A stretch of DNA of 64,000 bases from Tribonema minus. Taxonomy: Eukaryota; Sar; Xanthophyceae; Tribonematales; Tribonemataceae. The position numbers were made by a program, and so were the translations under genes. Under the pieces are notes generated by a model. The model was not told the DNA's origin. It searched no databases and saw only the letters and a list, made by a program, of their open reading frames with translations. Location: assembly GCA_017506865.1 (NCBI GenBank), contig JAFCMP010000357.1:873001-937000 (forward strand). The letters are read 5' to 3'. This document shows, piece after piece, positions 10,437 through 22,230 of this stretch; positions within the stretch are counted from its first letter, which is position 1; every line of letters starts with the position of its first letter.

Positions 10437-13400
10437 TCACCCGCGCTGCTCCACAGATGGAGCCGCTGTGACGTCCACATTCTGCTCAGGCAGCAGCGCT
10501 GGCGCACCGGCGGCACTGGCTGCCGGCGGCGCATCGCGCTGCGCCGCCTCCCGCAGCGCCCTGTTGATGAGCTTGACCTCCTTGACGTTTAGCGGCTTCC
10601 ACTCGCCTTCACGCATGCCGTTGAGCTGTGGCAGCAAAGCAGGGCAAGGCAGAGGGGCGTGAGTCGAATTCATGAGTCGTCATCGTCGCGCAAAGCGCGC
10701 GGCAGCGGCGGCGGAGGCTCGTGAGACATCCACAGCAGCAAGCGCTGTGGCGGCACTGGTGCGCGTCAGAGGTCTTCCTGGGGTGCAGTTGTCGTCATTT
10801 CCGCGTCATTTCCTCCACCAGAAAATTGCTGCAATGCCGGCCACAGTGAGTCTCACAACATGAACCAGCAAGCATGCCATCCACCGAGTCAAGTCAAGAC
10901 TCACCGTGATCCCCATGAACGACGCGCGGTGGAGGAACTTCACCTTGTGCCCCACCTCCTCGCACATGCGGCGGATCTGGCGGTTGCGCCCCTCCTTCAA
11001 CGTGATCTCAAAGACGCGGCCATCGGTGCCCACACGTCGCACCTGCATCACGGCGTAGCGCAAATGTGCATTGCGAGAGGGACATTTCAAACTCATGAAT
11101 TAATAAGCGCACAACTGCGTCACAGCGCCGCGCGAATGTGCATTGCGAGAGGGGGCATGCATGAATTCATGTGCGCGCAACACACCGATGATGCGCTGCG
11201 TTGTAGTGGCATGGTGGCTCATTATGGCGCGGGCCTGTGCAAAACACATGAGCTGAGCGCTGCGTGCAGCAGTTACCGTAACTGCCAGGCAAAAGACCAC
11301 ATTGTTGTCGGACGTGTTTTGCCTCATGAGTGAGGCGTAGGTAGGTGGCATAGGTTCGGGGTATGATGGCAGCTTGCAAGCCGCGCCTTGCAAGGCAGCA
11401 TCTTGGCCTTTGCTCCTTGCTGCTGTGCTGCACAGGCGCAACAATTGTATACAGCATGTCTTGTACTTTGACGCTGTACCCTTCAATGGCATTTCATAGG
11501 CCCTGCCTTGGACTTGGCTGTCACCGCATCACCTCGTTGGTGTGCCGCATCGTCGCCCTTCCTGCAGCAGTGAATGAATTTAGCATAACCACCACTTCAA
11601 AGTGGAGGTTCAATGGCAACAGTCGCAGGGCCCTGCCTGGCAGGGCAGCGTCTTGGCCGTGACCGCCTTGCCGCTGTGCTGCACCGGCGCGGTGATGGTG
11701 ACGCCGCTGCGCATGCGCTCCAGCGCCGCGTCGGAGATGCGCCGCTCCACCGTTACAGTGTACACCTGTACACACGGGGAGTTCGGGCAAGTTCAGGGGA
11801 AGTTCGCCGTGTACACCTGTGTGCAGAATGCAGACCTGTTCTGGGAAAACACAGCGGTACGTGCTGGTGTCAATGCAGTGCACTGAGGCATCAGGCCGGG
11901 CGATGTGGCTGTGCGCAGCCTCGCAGAGCGCATTGCTCTGTCTTCGCATAGTACAGAGCGTGCCCGGCGTACTGCTGCTGTCAGTCTAGTGGCGTCACAT
12001 CTGAGTCAGGCGGATGAGTATAATGTAAACTGCACTTTTATGCAAATGCTGCGCAGACAACATTGGCGACATCATTTGCCCGCCAGGAAGGTGGAATAAG
12101 TTTTCACCATTCCAATGTGCAGGCTTGTGTCGTACGCATTATCAAAGGGCAGCAGTGCAGGCTTTGGGGGGGGGTATGCGCATATAGGTATGACTGCACG
12201 CGCCTGCTGCTTGGTTTCAGCACAACGCGCTACAAAAAGCCTCGTGCAGTGATGGCTGCGCTGAATGGGCGCTGCACGGCTCGTGTGGTCGGGAACACCA
12301 CACGTTGGAACAGAAGTGTTGTCACCAGCTGTCCCCTTCTTCTGATGCCCTTCTACTGGTGTTTCCTGGAGCGTTCCCCCGGTCAAGACAGCCTCGCGCA
12401 GCGAGCTCCTCCGCATGCGCATGCATACCTACATACCTTCTCCTGGTGCGCCTCCGCGCTGAGCGCCGCCCCCGGCAGCCGCCCGTCGCTTGTCAGCAGC
12501 AGCGCGCCGCTGCTGTCCTTGTCCAGGCGCCCCACGTTGAACAGCCGCTGCCCGCGGTACGCGCGCTCCGCGCCGCTCGCGTTGAGCACATTGGTCGCGT
12601 CGCCGCGGTCCGTCGTGCTCGTGACCCCCACCGGCTTCCAGTACTTGATGTAGACGAACTCCTGCGCCGCCGCCGTTGCTGTTGCGGTGACACCAGCAGC
12701 AGCAGCGGTGGTGCCTGCGCCGGGACGAGCGCGAAGTCAAAGAGCAGAGCACGCCACGTAATGAGGTGGGCGTGATGGTATGGCAACCGGCGGAGAATGC
12801 AGCGGTCGAGCGTCGGAAGGGCAGGGCGTTGTTGAGCGCTGACACGTGCCTGACTGAATGGTGTGCCAATTCAGCGGTACCGGCCAGCATGTCAAGCTTT
12901 GGCCAATGCCTCATTCGTGAGATCACCCGTACAGAAAATGCACGAGAGTGCCCCTCTGCCCATGCAGCACTGCGCTGCGCCATCAAATCAAACTGGTGCA
13001 TGCGCAATCACGGGCAGAACGGGGCGTGGACGGCGCAGCCGCATGACACACTCCATGTCTTGCCCACAATGACACTTGCAGGTGGTGCCAGTACAAGACA
13101 GAATCCATGCAGGTGGTGCCACGCATGACATAATCCATGCCTCGTCGTGGCGAAGAACCCTGCGTGCGCACTCACTTGCCACAGCCCCCCCCTTGTACGA
13201 CCCCCCAGCAGCAGCGCGGCCGGCAGCCCCCGCAGCAGCAGCGCGTGCCTCCGCCAGCAGCCCCGGTATGGCCTCCCAGCGCACGAGCTTTCCGTCCAGG
13301 GTCACCCGATCGCCGGGAAGGACGCGCGCGCCAGTTGTGGCCGTCCTCTTGTTGACACGCACCCTGCCCTCCTCCAAGAATTTATCGGCTTCGCGCCGCG

Positions 13401-14171
13401 AGGCCACGTTCTTGAAGCACTTGTTTATGCGGACCTGTCATTGGCGGTTCCGGCGGAGCGGGGCGGGGCAGGCAGGAGATGTGAATGCGCCGGGTGGCGA
13501 TGGATCATGAGCCTTGCGGAAAAGGCATGCACCACCTGAGAGTGATCGGATGCTCAACGACGTCCGCAGCTGACGACGCGGGCTTCTCTGCCAGCAAGAG
13601 ACTCGCTGTAATTTACAACGAGCTGTCGTGCTGGATTGCTGGTGACAGTTTACAGGATCTGCTGTCAAAGCTGGGTGATATGACAGTTGAGAGACTTGGA
13701 GAGCACGCACATGCGATGTCATGGATCACACCGTGTACACGGCCATGTAGCCTGGTACTGTGTCGGGACAGAAGTGTCTCCTCAACATGTGAGTGCATAT
13801 GCATTCTCTGCCTACTTCAAGGCGACCTTTCTTTCCTATAACATTGTCTACATACTCACTCCCACGGCACTCTTGTTGTCGTCTGCAGCGGATTCCCGCC
13901 GCCGCGAATGGACAGCCGAAGTTTTAGGTTTGTCGCCGTTCCCCTTGTTGACTCCAGCATCCTCTAGCACTGTTTGCTGATTCCCTGACTGCTGCTCTTC
14001 TTCTACAAAGTCATCATACCAGGCCTCGAATGCAGGCTTCTGCTGTGCATGCCGCAGGCTCAGCGTCAGGCGCTTCATTGCAAGGTGACGGCCGAGACCA
14101 GTGAATGCGTCAACACTCCACCAGCCCCAGTGACCTGCACATAACAGCACCACCAACAGCACGCGGCTCAT
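10437..14171 (-). CDS. plastid-targeted RsuA/RluB-type rRNA pseudouridine synthase
   Basis: Six exons, read on the minus strand: 14171-13860, 13434-13176, 12714-12437, 11765-11637, 11042-10905 and 10625-10437. Together they give 434 residues in frame. Residues 1-22 are a signal peptide ending WWSVDA, followed by Phe and a basic segment: a bipartite complex-plastid presequence. Residues 105-150 form an S4 RNA-binding domain (NVASRREADKFLEEGRVRVN). The catalytic domain follows, with YIKYWKPVGVTST and the motif NVGRLDKDSSGALLLTSDG (catalytic Asp about 255), then VTVERRISDAALERMRSG and TLKEGRNRQIRRMCEEVGH. The family isomerises specific uridines in small- or large-subunit rRNA; plastid ribosomes are the likely target. 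Intron 4 uses a GC donor (CAG|GCAGGG). The gene is head to head with the ankyrin-phosphatase gene, 144 bp away. Confidence 0.92.
11043..11170 (-). repeat. tandem copies at the acceptor of PSUS exon 5
   Basis: Just upstream of the acceptor at 11043, a segment ending caaatgtgcattgcgagaggg (11061-11081) recurs as cgaatgtgcattgcgagaggg about 71 bp further into the intron, with flanking similarity around gcgtagcgc/gcgccgcgc. The repeat is short and lies entirely inside intron 4. Confidence 0.7.
11363..11712 (-). repeat. decayed intronic copy of the PSUS exon 4 end
   Basis: The genuine exon 4 end with its GC donor lies at 11637-11700. A copy about 250 bp downstream in intron 4 (11363-11455) preserves the order of exon end and donor region (gcagcatcttggcc versus gcagcgtcttggcc, and gctgtgctgcac in both) but carries many substitutions. 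It is one instance of a duplication pattern seen across the window. Confidence 0.75.
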
Positions 14172-14315
14172 TGCGTATCCACCAGCACAGGCTTTAGCCA
14201 GCTGCCGTCGATAACTGAGTTGAAGTTGAACAGAAGGAGTTGAAGTATGTAACGGCAGGCGTTGCGGGGGTAGAAAACAGAGAGGTGATCTGAAATCCCC
14301 GCCAAGCTGCTGCTA
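14172..14315. promoter_or_regulatory. 144-bp bidirectional promoter
   Basis: This is the very short gap between the ATGs of the pseudouridine synthase (minus) and the ankyrin-phosphatase gene (plus). It contains gagttgaagttgaac near 14217 and gagttgaagtatg near 14238, a word family repeated in other 5' gaps here. The distance leaves no room for two independent promoters. Confidence 0.6.
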
Positions 14316-17300
14316 ATGCCACACAAGAAGGGCACCAAAGACAATGACGGGCTATTGTCTAGCCAACTTCCTGAGAATCAGCCCAGGCGACCTGTGCTAG
14401 CGACATTTGCCGACGCTCTGCTCATCTTGCGACTGGAGCCAGGGGCCAACGGCATAGGAGCTGTGGTCACAGGCTGGTCGGACCCCATCAAACACCATGA
14501 CGATGCTGTGGCGGATGTGGAGGCAGCGCTAGCAGAGGAGAAGCGACTGAGGCGGGAGCTGCGTGACAAGGAAAGGGTTGCTGTGAATTGGAAGCATGCC
14601 TACGCCCTGATCAACGAGTTCCCTCCTGCTCTGGAGGACTACAGGAAGCTCAAGCATGACATGGCCAGCTTTGCTACCAGATACAAGGCAAGTCAATTGA
14701 AGCGCTTGTTGAGATTGTCCATGGGTTTGACATTCGAAGTAGGCTATGTTCAAAATGCGTTCGCATTGTACACCAGTGCTGAAGCGCACCGCATGACAGT
14801 CACGTTGGTTGTCCGGTGTTCATGTCATGATCAATGGCAGCAATACACTGTTGTGTGCCCAGGTGTTGTGGATACAAAGCATATCGGTACCTGTACAACA
14901 CTGTCATACAGGTATCGCACATGCATGCATCACATTGCATCGCATCGACAACATCTGGACGCACACACTGCCATCTGCGGCTCTAGGAGAACACCGCCAT
15001 CGTAAGCAGCGGCTGCAGGTCATTCACCACATGCCGCAGCAGCTACACACGCCGCATCACACCAACGCCACGCCCGCTACTGTACGCACCAGCAGCGCAG
15101 CGTGTCCCGCATCTGTGCCCTCACGCTCTCGCCAAACCACATCAGTACATGCGCCACCATTGACACGCCACATCCCCCCCCCCCTTCCATTTTGATTAAA
15201 ATGTCATAGTCGTTGTCTCAGGTCACCGTGTATCTACAGCTGCAATGAACATTAACAAAACCGTGAATCTACAGCGCATTGAACATCAATACGCGCACAT
15301 ACATGCAGGTCCTCGACGACGTCGAAGCCAAGATGCGCCTCGAGCTCGACTGGCAGCGCTACTGCGCGGCGCGCCCCAAGTTCGAGCGCGTCCTCGCGGC
15401 AGAGGCGGAGGCCGACCGTGCCGTCGCCGCGCGCGACAGCGCTCAGCGCGCGCTCCTTGCGCACGGCCGCGTTCTTGCGGAGCGGCGCCAGCGCGAGCGC
15501 GCCGCGGCGGCGGCAGTTACAGATGACCACGTGACGGCGGCGGAGCGCGTGCAGGGGGTGGGGAATTTGTTTCCCGCGGTGCAGATGGGGTTTGTGGTCG
15601 CGCAGCTGTTTGATGGCGGCGGCGGCGGCGGAGAGGCGGCGGTGGCGCTGGAGGCGCTGCCATTTCAGGCGGTGCTCGACAGGATAGGTGAGGGGCGCTA
15701 GGGTTGTGTGAGGTGTGCGCACGGTCGGATGCGCGACGGACTGGTGATGGATGTCGGGATGGCAGAACGTATGCATGAAGGCAAGCGAGGGGTTTCGTTT
15801 GGCCTTCTCGCGTGCGCAGCGCATGCGGCACCGTTGTCTACCATTGCCCATAGTGCGACTGACTGTCACTGAACTAAATGCGCAAACAGTGCTGCCTCGT
15901 CTGTTAATGCACAGCTGAGCTGCTCGCAGCCCGCAGGAGCGTCGTAGTTGGCACAGTGACTCATCGACACATGCCGCTGCTGCTGCGCCACCGCCACCGG
16001 CCATGCGCCTCGTGCCCGCCAAAAACACTAACGTCACCATGCCATTCACACCGCGGCTCCGACAATCTGCTGCATGCGTGCGCTGCATCTTACGTCGCCC
16101 CGCAACAGGCGCGGCGCCGCGGCCGCACACGCTCGCGCTGGCGCGCTACGACTACCGCCGCAGCGGCCTCACGGGCGCGTGGGAGTCGCTGGCGGCGCTG
16201 CGGCGGCGCGGCTGCCTGCTGGCGGACCCGCGCCTCGATGCGCAGAACTTCGTCGACGCGTGCCGCGAAGGTGAGGGGGGGCGAGTTCCGGCGAGACAGC
16301 GCTCAGCGCTGTGCCAAAGTGCACTGTATGTGCACAATGGTGTTACATGCAAGGAGTCCTCAGAGTTGTAGTGAGCAGTCCCGTGCAGGGGCCGCGGCAG
16401 GCGGTGTGTATTGCCAGCGCCGACAGTGGCGGCGGCGGCGGCAGCGGCAGCACGTGAGGGGGGGCCAGTACGGGCAAGGCAGCGCTCAGCGCTGTGCCAA
16501 TGCGGCATTGTGTGCATGTGACGGTGTTGTGTTTCTGCTTCATGAGCTTGGTGCGCAGTTCTGTACAGGGGCCGTGGCGTGCCGCATGTCATATGGCCAG
16601 TGCTGACGGTGGTGGTAGACGCAGTGGCAGCGCGCGTGTGACGCCTCGTCGGCATGCGCTGAGAGGGATGGTAATGTCATACTGAGGGGACAGTGCCCGC
16701 AAGTCTGCATTGTGAGCGAGAGGGGCGGCTGTACCTGAGGCATGGAACCCTGCCTTGGAATGCTCCGCAGAGGACCGTTTGCTGAACGCTGCCTGCGCTT
16801 CAAGGTTTGTAGGTCTTCTTCTCAGGCATGGGGCAGCGCAATGGAACCTGTGCCAGCGTGCGCCATGCGCGTGCGCAGAGCTCATCAACGCTCGCAAGAT
16901 TTGTTTTCAGATGGAGTCAGGACGGCGCTCGCTTTCAATGACCCCGCTGAGGTCACTCTGTTTGTGGAGCTTGGAGACGTGAGCGACGCAATCACCACTG
17001 ACGTGCGGCAGCACGCGCCGGTCATCAGGCGTGCAGCCCCTCGCCAACCTGGCCCTCTCATCCCCCCCTCCCCCCCGCGCAGGTGACATTGCTCAGGTGC
17101 AGCGCCGCCTGCTGCAGGGCGCGGACCCCGACGCCGTGGACGCGCAGGGCAACACAGGCGCGCACGCCGCGGCGGCGGAAGCGCGCCTCGACGTGCTGGC
17201 GGCGCTCGCGGCCGCGGGCGCGGCGGCGGAGGCGCGCAATGCGCGCATGGAGACGCCGCTGCTGCACGCCGTGCGCCGCGGCAGGTGCGCTTTCTGTTCC

Positions 17301-20300
17301 AACAGTGGTTGTGTTGTGCCCTCCGTTCCGACAGGCGATGAGCGCACACAAACACGGTCGCCGTTTTACCGCGTTGTGAGGCGTGCCATCACAGCTGCGC
17401 ACGTAGGCAGGTGCGCCCTCTGTTCAGACAGTCGATGAGCGCACGCGAACACGGTCGCCGTTTTACCACTCTGTGAGGCGTGCCGTCACAGCTGCGCGCG
17501 TACTTCAAGTGTATCTCCGCGTCGGTGCGTCGGCGCTCTGTGCATGTGAGCCCGCCCGCGTACGCTGGCACTACGCAGCGGAAGCTGACTCTCATGTCCT
17601 GTGGGTGACTTGTCGTTCCGTTTGTGGCAGCGCGAGCGGCGCAGCGGCGCTGCTGCTGCCGCCGTGGCGCGCGGCGCTGGGCGCGCTGGACAGGGGGCGC
17701 AGGGGGGTGGTGGCGCTTGCGGTGATGGCGGGGAGCATGGAGTGCCTGGCGCTGGTGAGCCATGTGCGCGCATGTGTGGAAGTGTTTTGGGGAGAATGGA
17801 GAGAATTAGTGGGTGGGGCAGTGCGTGGAGAGGTGTCGGGAACGGCAGCGCGGCATGCGGTGTTGTTGCCGTGGCGCGTGAGCTGAGTGGCGCGCAGGAA
17901 CGCATCTAAGCAGGTGAGGCATGCAAGGCTTACGGTTACATTTAAATGCACACACACACGGGCACACACATATGTTCATCTTCAAAGTACTTCAAGACGC
18001 ACATGTACAACATGTAGTAGATACACATACATGCACATGCTCTGGTTATGCCCGGTGCGCAGGCAGGCTTGCAGCCAATGCACGTGCTGCCGCAATCTCA
18101 CGCCCGCCGCCGTCACTTGCACCCCGCAGGCACTGGACAATGGCGCGAGCGTTCACAAGAAGGACGCGCAATGGGGCTGGACACCGCTGGTGAGTGGCAT
18201 TGCTCAGTAAGAACAGGCACGACACAAATTCGTGTTCTATGGTACTTGTTGATGTTGACCTGCTCGTATTGGACGGCGCTAGTGAGGCGCTGCGCATACT
18301 GATGGTGCCCATGTAGGGTGTGGGGTTAGGGTTGTTTGCTGGCGCATCGCGCGCGCAAGAGGGTCTGAACGCTCTTAGGGGTTTGGGGTTAGTGACATGC
18401 CATTGCTCCGCACAAAGAGGTGCTCTTCACTTACCGAACCTCTATGATGTAAACTACTTCAAAACACAGGAGCAACACGGCTTAAGTTGACCGCCTCAAC
18501 CTCAATCGAAGCCACACCTCGTGACATGAGGTTTGTTCTGCCTAATGCTGCTGGTCACCGTGATGCCAGCACTACGTCCCAGACAGGCGAATGCATCAAT
18601 GCTGACCTTGTGATGCACTGCTGGACAATGGTATTCGTGCTGCGGCCGAAAACGAGCTGCCCTCACATGCTCATGGCGGCTCGCGCATCATCAGAGCCTC
18701 TATTGAGAGCTTGGGCACCAATGACGCTGCAGCAGACTGCGTCTGTACCGTCGCGCAACACGTAGAGGCTCAGGGCCGCTCTTGTCGCACAGCTGCCTGC
18801 CAATCCATGATCGCACACATCACGGCACGGGCAACTTCACTTCAAGTTCAAGCACGGGCTGCAGATTGAGACAACAGGACCCCACATTGCTCCACCAGAG
18901 AGAAAAATCCGCCTTGTGCCCAGCATGTGTTTTTGGAAGCATGCCATTCAAGTATGACCCCCACGTGCATCTCAGCACCACCCACGATCCATGAGTCATG
19001 GCAGTCGCCTCAACCCTTTCCATGCCTGCCTGCGCCCCTTGTGACGATGCACAGCATCACGCGGCGCACAGCGGCGCCCTGCAGGCCATCTCGCTGCTGC
19101 TGTCGCGGCGCGCAAGCATCTACGCGCTGAGCGATGAGGGGCAAACGCCACTTCAGGTGTGACACTCCCCGCCCCCCCACATGTTGCAGTGGTTCCCCCC
19201 CCCGTTTGTGGTCCCCCCTTGAGGCGGTCGTGATGAGAGCATTGCGTGCTGGTGACACGATTTCTTCCATGTACTTGGGGGATTGTGTGTCTGCTTCGAT
19301 GCGTCATTTCGCTGCATGCGCGTTAGCAGCAGTACTGTAGCGATCACTGCATTAGGGTGGGGTGCGATATGCCTAGGCGCTCCCTGGCACTGAAAGCCAG
19401 TCGCCAACAGTGTTGTGTGTGTAGTGTACGATACTGCACATAGTTTATGCTTCAAAGTATCATAGAGGGGGTGTCGCCCCTCAAGCGAGAGTAAACAAAG
19501 TACAGGCGCGGGAGGCGGACGATGAGAGGCCGGCACATGGTCATTGCTGTGTTAAATGCAGTGCGGTGGGACATGCTGCGCAGCCGCGAGTGCAGGCGCG
19601 CGTGAGTGCCAACAGTGTGGTGTGCATACTCTACATACTCTGTGTATGCTGCAAAGTGTCCTACAGGGGTTTTCGCCCCTCAATCAAGAGTACATGAAGT
19701 GCAAGTACGGGAGAAGGACAGTGGTGGGCCGGCACATGGTCACTACTGAGTTCAGTGGAGTGCAGTGGTAGCTGCGCAGCCATGAGTGCAGGTGCGCGTG
19801 AGTGCGCGACGACACGCTTCATGAGCGCCCAGGTGATGTCGATATGACGCACTGTCATACAGGAACCGACATGCATTGTATCGACAACACCTGGGCGCAC
19901 GCTCAACAAAGGCGCGCTCCATTGCCTCGGCCTGCCCCGATAGGCGGCAAAGGTCGACAACCAGGAAGCAGTGGCACAAGCGCACAATTCCGCCGTCAGA
20001 AATGCTTGCAGGCCACAGCGACACGTCAGATGAAATCAAGTATTCCATGTACGAATTTCATGTGCGCGGTACATCGCCACCTGCTGTGCCAGGTGGCGGA
20101 GGGAGCGACGACCAACTGCATAATACAAAAGAAGTAGTTTGAACTTGAAGTACTTGAACAAGAGCTTCAAATTCAGCTAACTTCAAGCGAAACGCCAGTT
20201 ACCAATCTGTGACATGGCCGCGCATGTAAAAATCATGAGTTCCATGCGCGACCTTCATACACAGCACGTGTGATCTTGCACTGCCTACCCTATCAGGTGG

Positions 20301-22230
20301 CAGAGGGCGCCAAGCAGGAAGCGGCGGCACGGCTGCTGCGCGCGCGCGCCGCCGACGAGCCCGCGCACGTCGTCATGGTGCTGGACAACAGCACGGAGAT
20401 CTGGTGAGTCGCGCTGCCGCAATCGCTGGGCACAGCCAGGCGTACTGGTTGTTTACTGCTGAAGTAAAGTACTTTTTATTAATTCTCGCTCAGGGCGCGA
20501 AAAAGCCCAGATGATTGGCATCTAGCTGTAAGGAATCTAAATGTCGTAAAGTACTTGTGATATGTGTGTACTTCGCAAGAATGCTTCAAATTACAGCGAT
20601 GCGATCACGTCACGTCGTTACGAGTTTCATCTGCATGAGGAGCATCGTGCTCCATGCACATTCCATGCGCTGCGAATCACTGCTCAACCCGCTGACATCA
20701 TCATTACCATCTGCATGTGGTAGCAATCATTCATGAGTCGACGACACGGAGCTCAGCATCAGCAAGGCAGCTTGCTACACGTGTACACGTCTCACAAACA
20801 AAATACACAGCCAGAATCCGCGCCGCGCTACCTGCACTGCACTGTCCCACGACTCACTCACCCCCGCCCACCCCCCCCGCTCCCTACACACCGCCCCCTG
20901 ACACCCGGGAGCAGGCTCGGCAGCTGCGCGGCGGCGCGCGCCGGCTGGGCGCAGGACCGCGGCTTCACGGCAGTGCTCAGCGTAAACGACGGCGGCGAGG
21001 AGTGGTCGCAGCGCGCCGTCGCGTGGCTCGCGGAGCCCGACTGTAGCACGGCTCATCTGCTCATCGAGGCGCCGCTGGGGGGGGCGGGGGGCGCAAAGGG
21101 GGGGCGCGCGTGGGGCGGCGTGTGCGGCAGCGCTCAGGGCTTGGCGAGCGCTGTGGCGTTCATCGACGCGGCGCGGCGGCGGCGCGCGCGCGTGCTGCTG
21201 CACTGCTCCGACGGGCGGTGCGCGTGCGCGGGCGTGTGGGCCGCGTACAGGTGGGTTTTTCGTTTTTGTGTGTCCGTGTCTGAGGATGAGCGCTGCTGCA
21301 GATTGCGGATGGGCGCGCCACGCTGACGTGGCAGCCCTGCGTGCTCTGCAACGTCGGCGGTGGCCAAGGCGGACTGTTGCGGAATGACGCAATGATTTGC
21401 AAGCTGGAGTATGGTGCAGTTGCAAGCACGTGAGGCGAAGCGTGAATCCAAGAAGAGCATCACTGCTATGAAGGAGGCACTGCAGGCATGGAAGGCGGGC
21501 AACAACCATCGTGAGCACCAGGTTGCAGTAGGCAAGCCCCCAAGGTCGACATTCAGAATCAACTATCTGAGAAGCAGTAGTTCCATTAGTGGCGGGATCT
21601 GCTGTTGCGCCATGACAACGCAACAGCCCTCCAAACCCCCTGATCTTGTGTCCCAGCATATGTGCTCCTTTACCGGCAATTGGCTGACTGAGCTCCTGTT
21701 GCACTGCTGCTGCTGTCGCTGCTGCTGCTGCCGCCACTGCTTGCGCTGCCGCCACCACCACTGCTGCCACCGCTGCCGCCACCGCCACCGCTGCCGCCGT
21801 CGCTGCCGCTGCCGCTGCCGCCGCCGCCGCCGCTGCCGGCACCGCTGCCGCCGTCGCTGCCGCTGCTTCCTGCGCTGCCGCCGCCGCCACCGCTGCCGCC
21901 GTCGCTGCCGCTGCCGCCGCCGCCGCCGCTGCCGGCACCGCTGCCGCCGTCGCTGCCGCCGCTGCCGCCGTCGCTGCCGCTGCTTCCTGCGCTGCCGCCG
22001 CCGCTGCCTGCGCTGCCACCGCACCGCGCTTGCGCCGCGGCAGGCTGCTGCGCGACGGCATGCACGTGCGCGACACGCTCGCCAAGGTGCGCGCCGCGCG
22101 GCCGTGCACGGCGGTGACGCGCGCCGTCGCCGCCGCGCTGCAGGCGCTGCAGGACGACTTTGTGGCGGAGCGCAACCGCCGCCTCGAGGCGCGCGTGCGT
22201 AACGCCCCGATTCTCTCCATCGGCTTCTGA
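14316..22230 (+). CDS. ankyrin-repeat / dual-specificity pseudophosphatase fusion
   Basis: Ten exons: 14316-14687, 15309-15687, 16109-16270, 17083-17284, 17631-17754, 18130-18189, 19055-19156, 20297-20403, 20915-21250 and 22044-22230. They give 676 residues in frame. Residues 1-240 are mostly charged helix with likely coiled coil (AALAEEKRLRRELRDKE). Exons 3-8 encode ankyrin repeats, for example ACREGDIAQVQRRLLQGADP and LDNGASVHKKDAQWGWTPL. Exons 8-10 encode a DSP fold: VLDNSTEIWLGSCAAARAGW, FTAVLSVND, an insertion, then VLLHCSDGRCACAGVWAAY and a C-terminal helix with VRAARP. The signature is HC-x2-G-x-S-R in active enzymes. Here Cys 600 is kept but the Arg position is Ala 606, and the usual general-acid Asp region reads IEAPLGG. 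It is therefore probably a phospho-residue or protein-binding pseudophosphatase, not an enzyme. Intron 1 has a GC donor (AAG|GCAAGT). Confidence 0.88.
16271..16640 (+). repeat. tandem duplication starting at the exon 3 donor
   Basis: Intron 3 begins with a unit of about 183 bp that is repeated at once: gtgaggggggg followed by cagcgctcagcgctgtgcc at 16271, and again at 16454. Both copies keep a GTGAGG donor-like start. Later parts also match (gtgcaggggccgcggc versus gtacaggggccgtggc). Confidence 0.8.
17281..17505 (+). repeat. tandem duplication of the exon 4 donor region
   Basis: The exon 4 end and donor ggcaggtgcgc (17281) recurs at 17408. The following intron sequence is also doubled (acacggtcgccgttttacc and gaggcgtgcc...tcacagctgcgc in both copies), with a period of about 110-127 bp. 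Confidence 0.85.
19402..19810. repeat. two-copy tandem repeat in intron 7 of the ankyrin gene
   Basis: A unit of about 205 bp starting gccaacagtgt occurs at 19402 and 19606. Both copies share a cgcccctcaa core, a pair of ccggcacatggtca blocks and gctgcgcagcc...gagtgcagg. A partial third copy of the end of the unit runs to about 19810. Confidence 0.85.
21695..22043. repeat. GCC/GCT minisatellite in intron 9 of the ankyrin gene
   Basis: About 350 bp consists almost only of ctgccgccg-type triplets. A longer unit containing tgccggcaccgctgccgcc and ctgctgcttcctgcgctgcc-like blocks occurs twice, near 21835 and 21930. It ends at the acceptor of the last exon. On the minus strand it reads as Gly/Ser repeats, which explains a very long but spurious antisense frame. 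Confidence 0.85.

Noticed and set aside
21701..22040. CRISPR-like regular array
   Set aside because: Triplet-based minisatellite without distinct repeats and spacers, in a eukaryotic intron.
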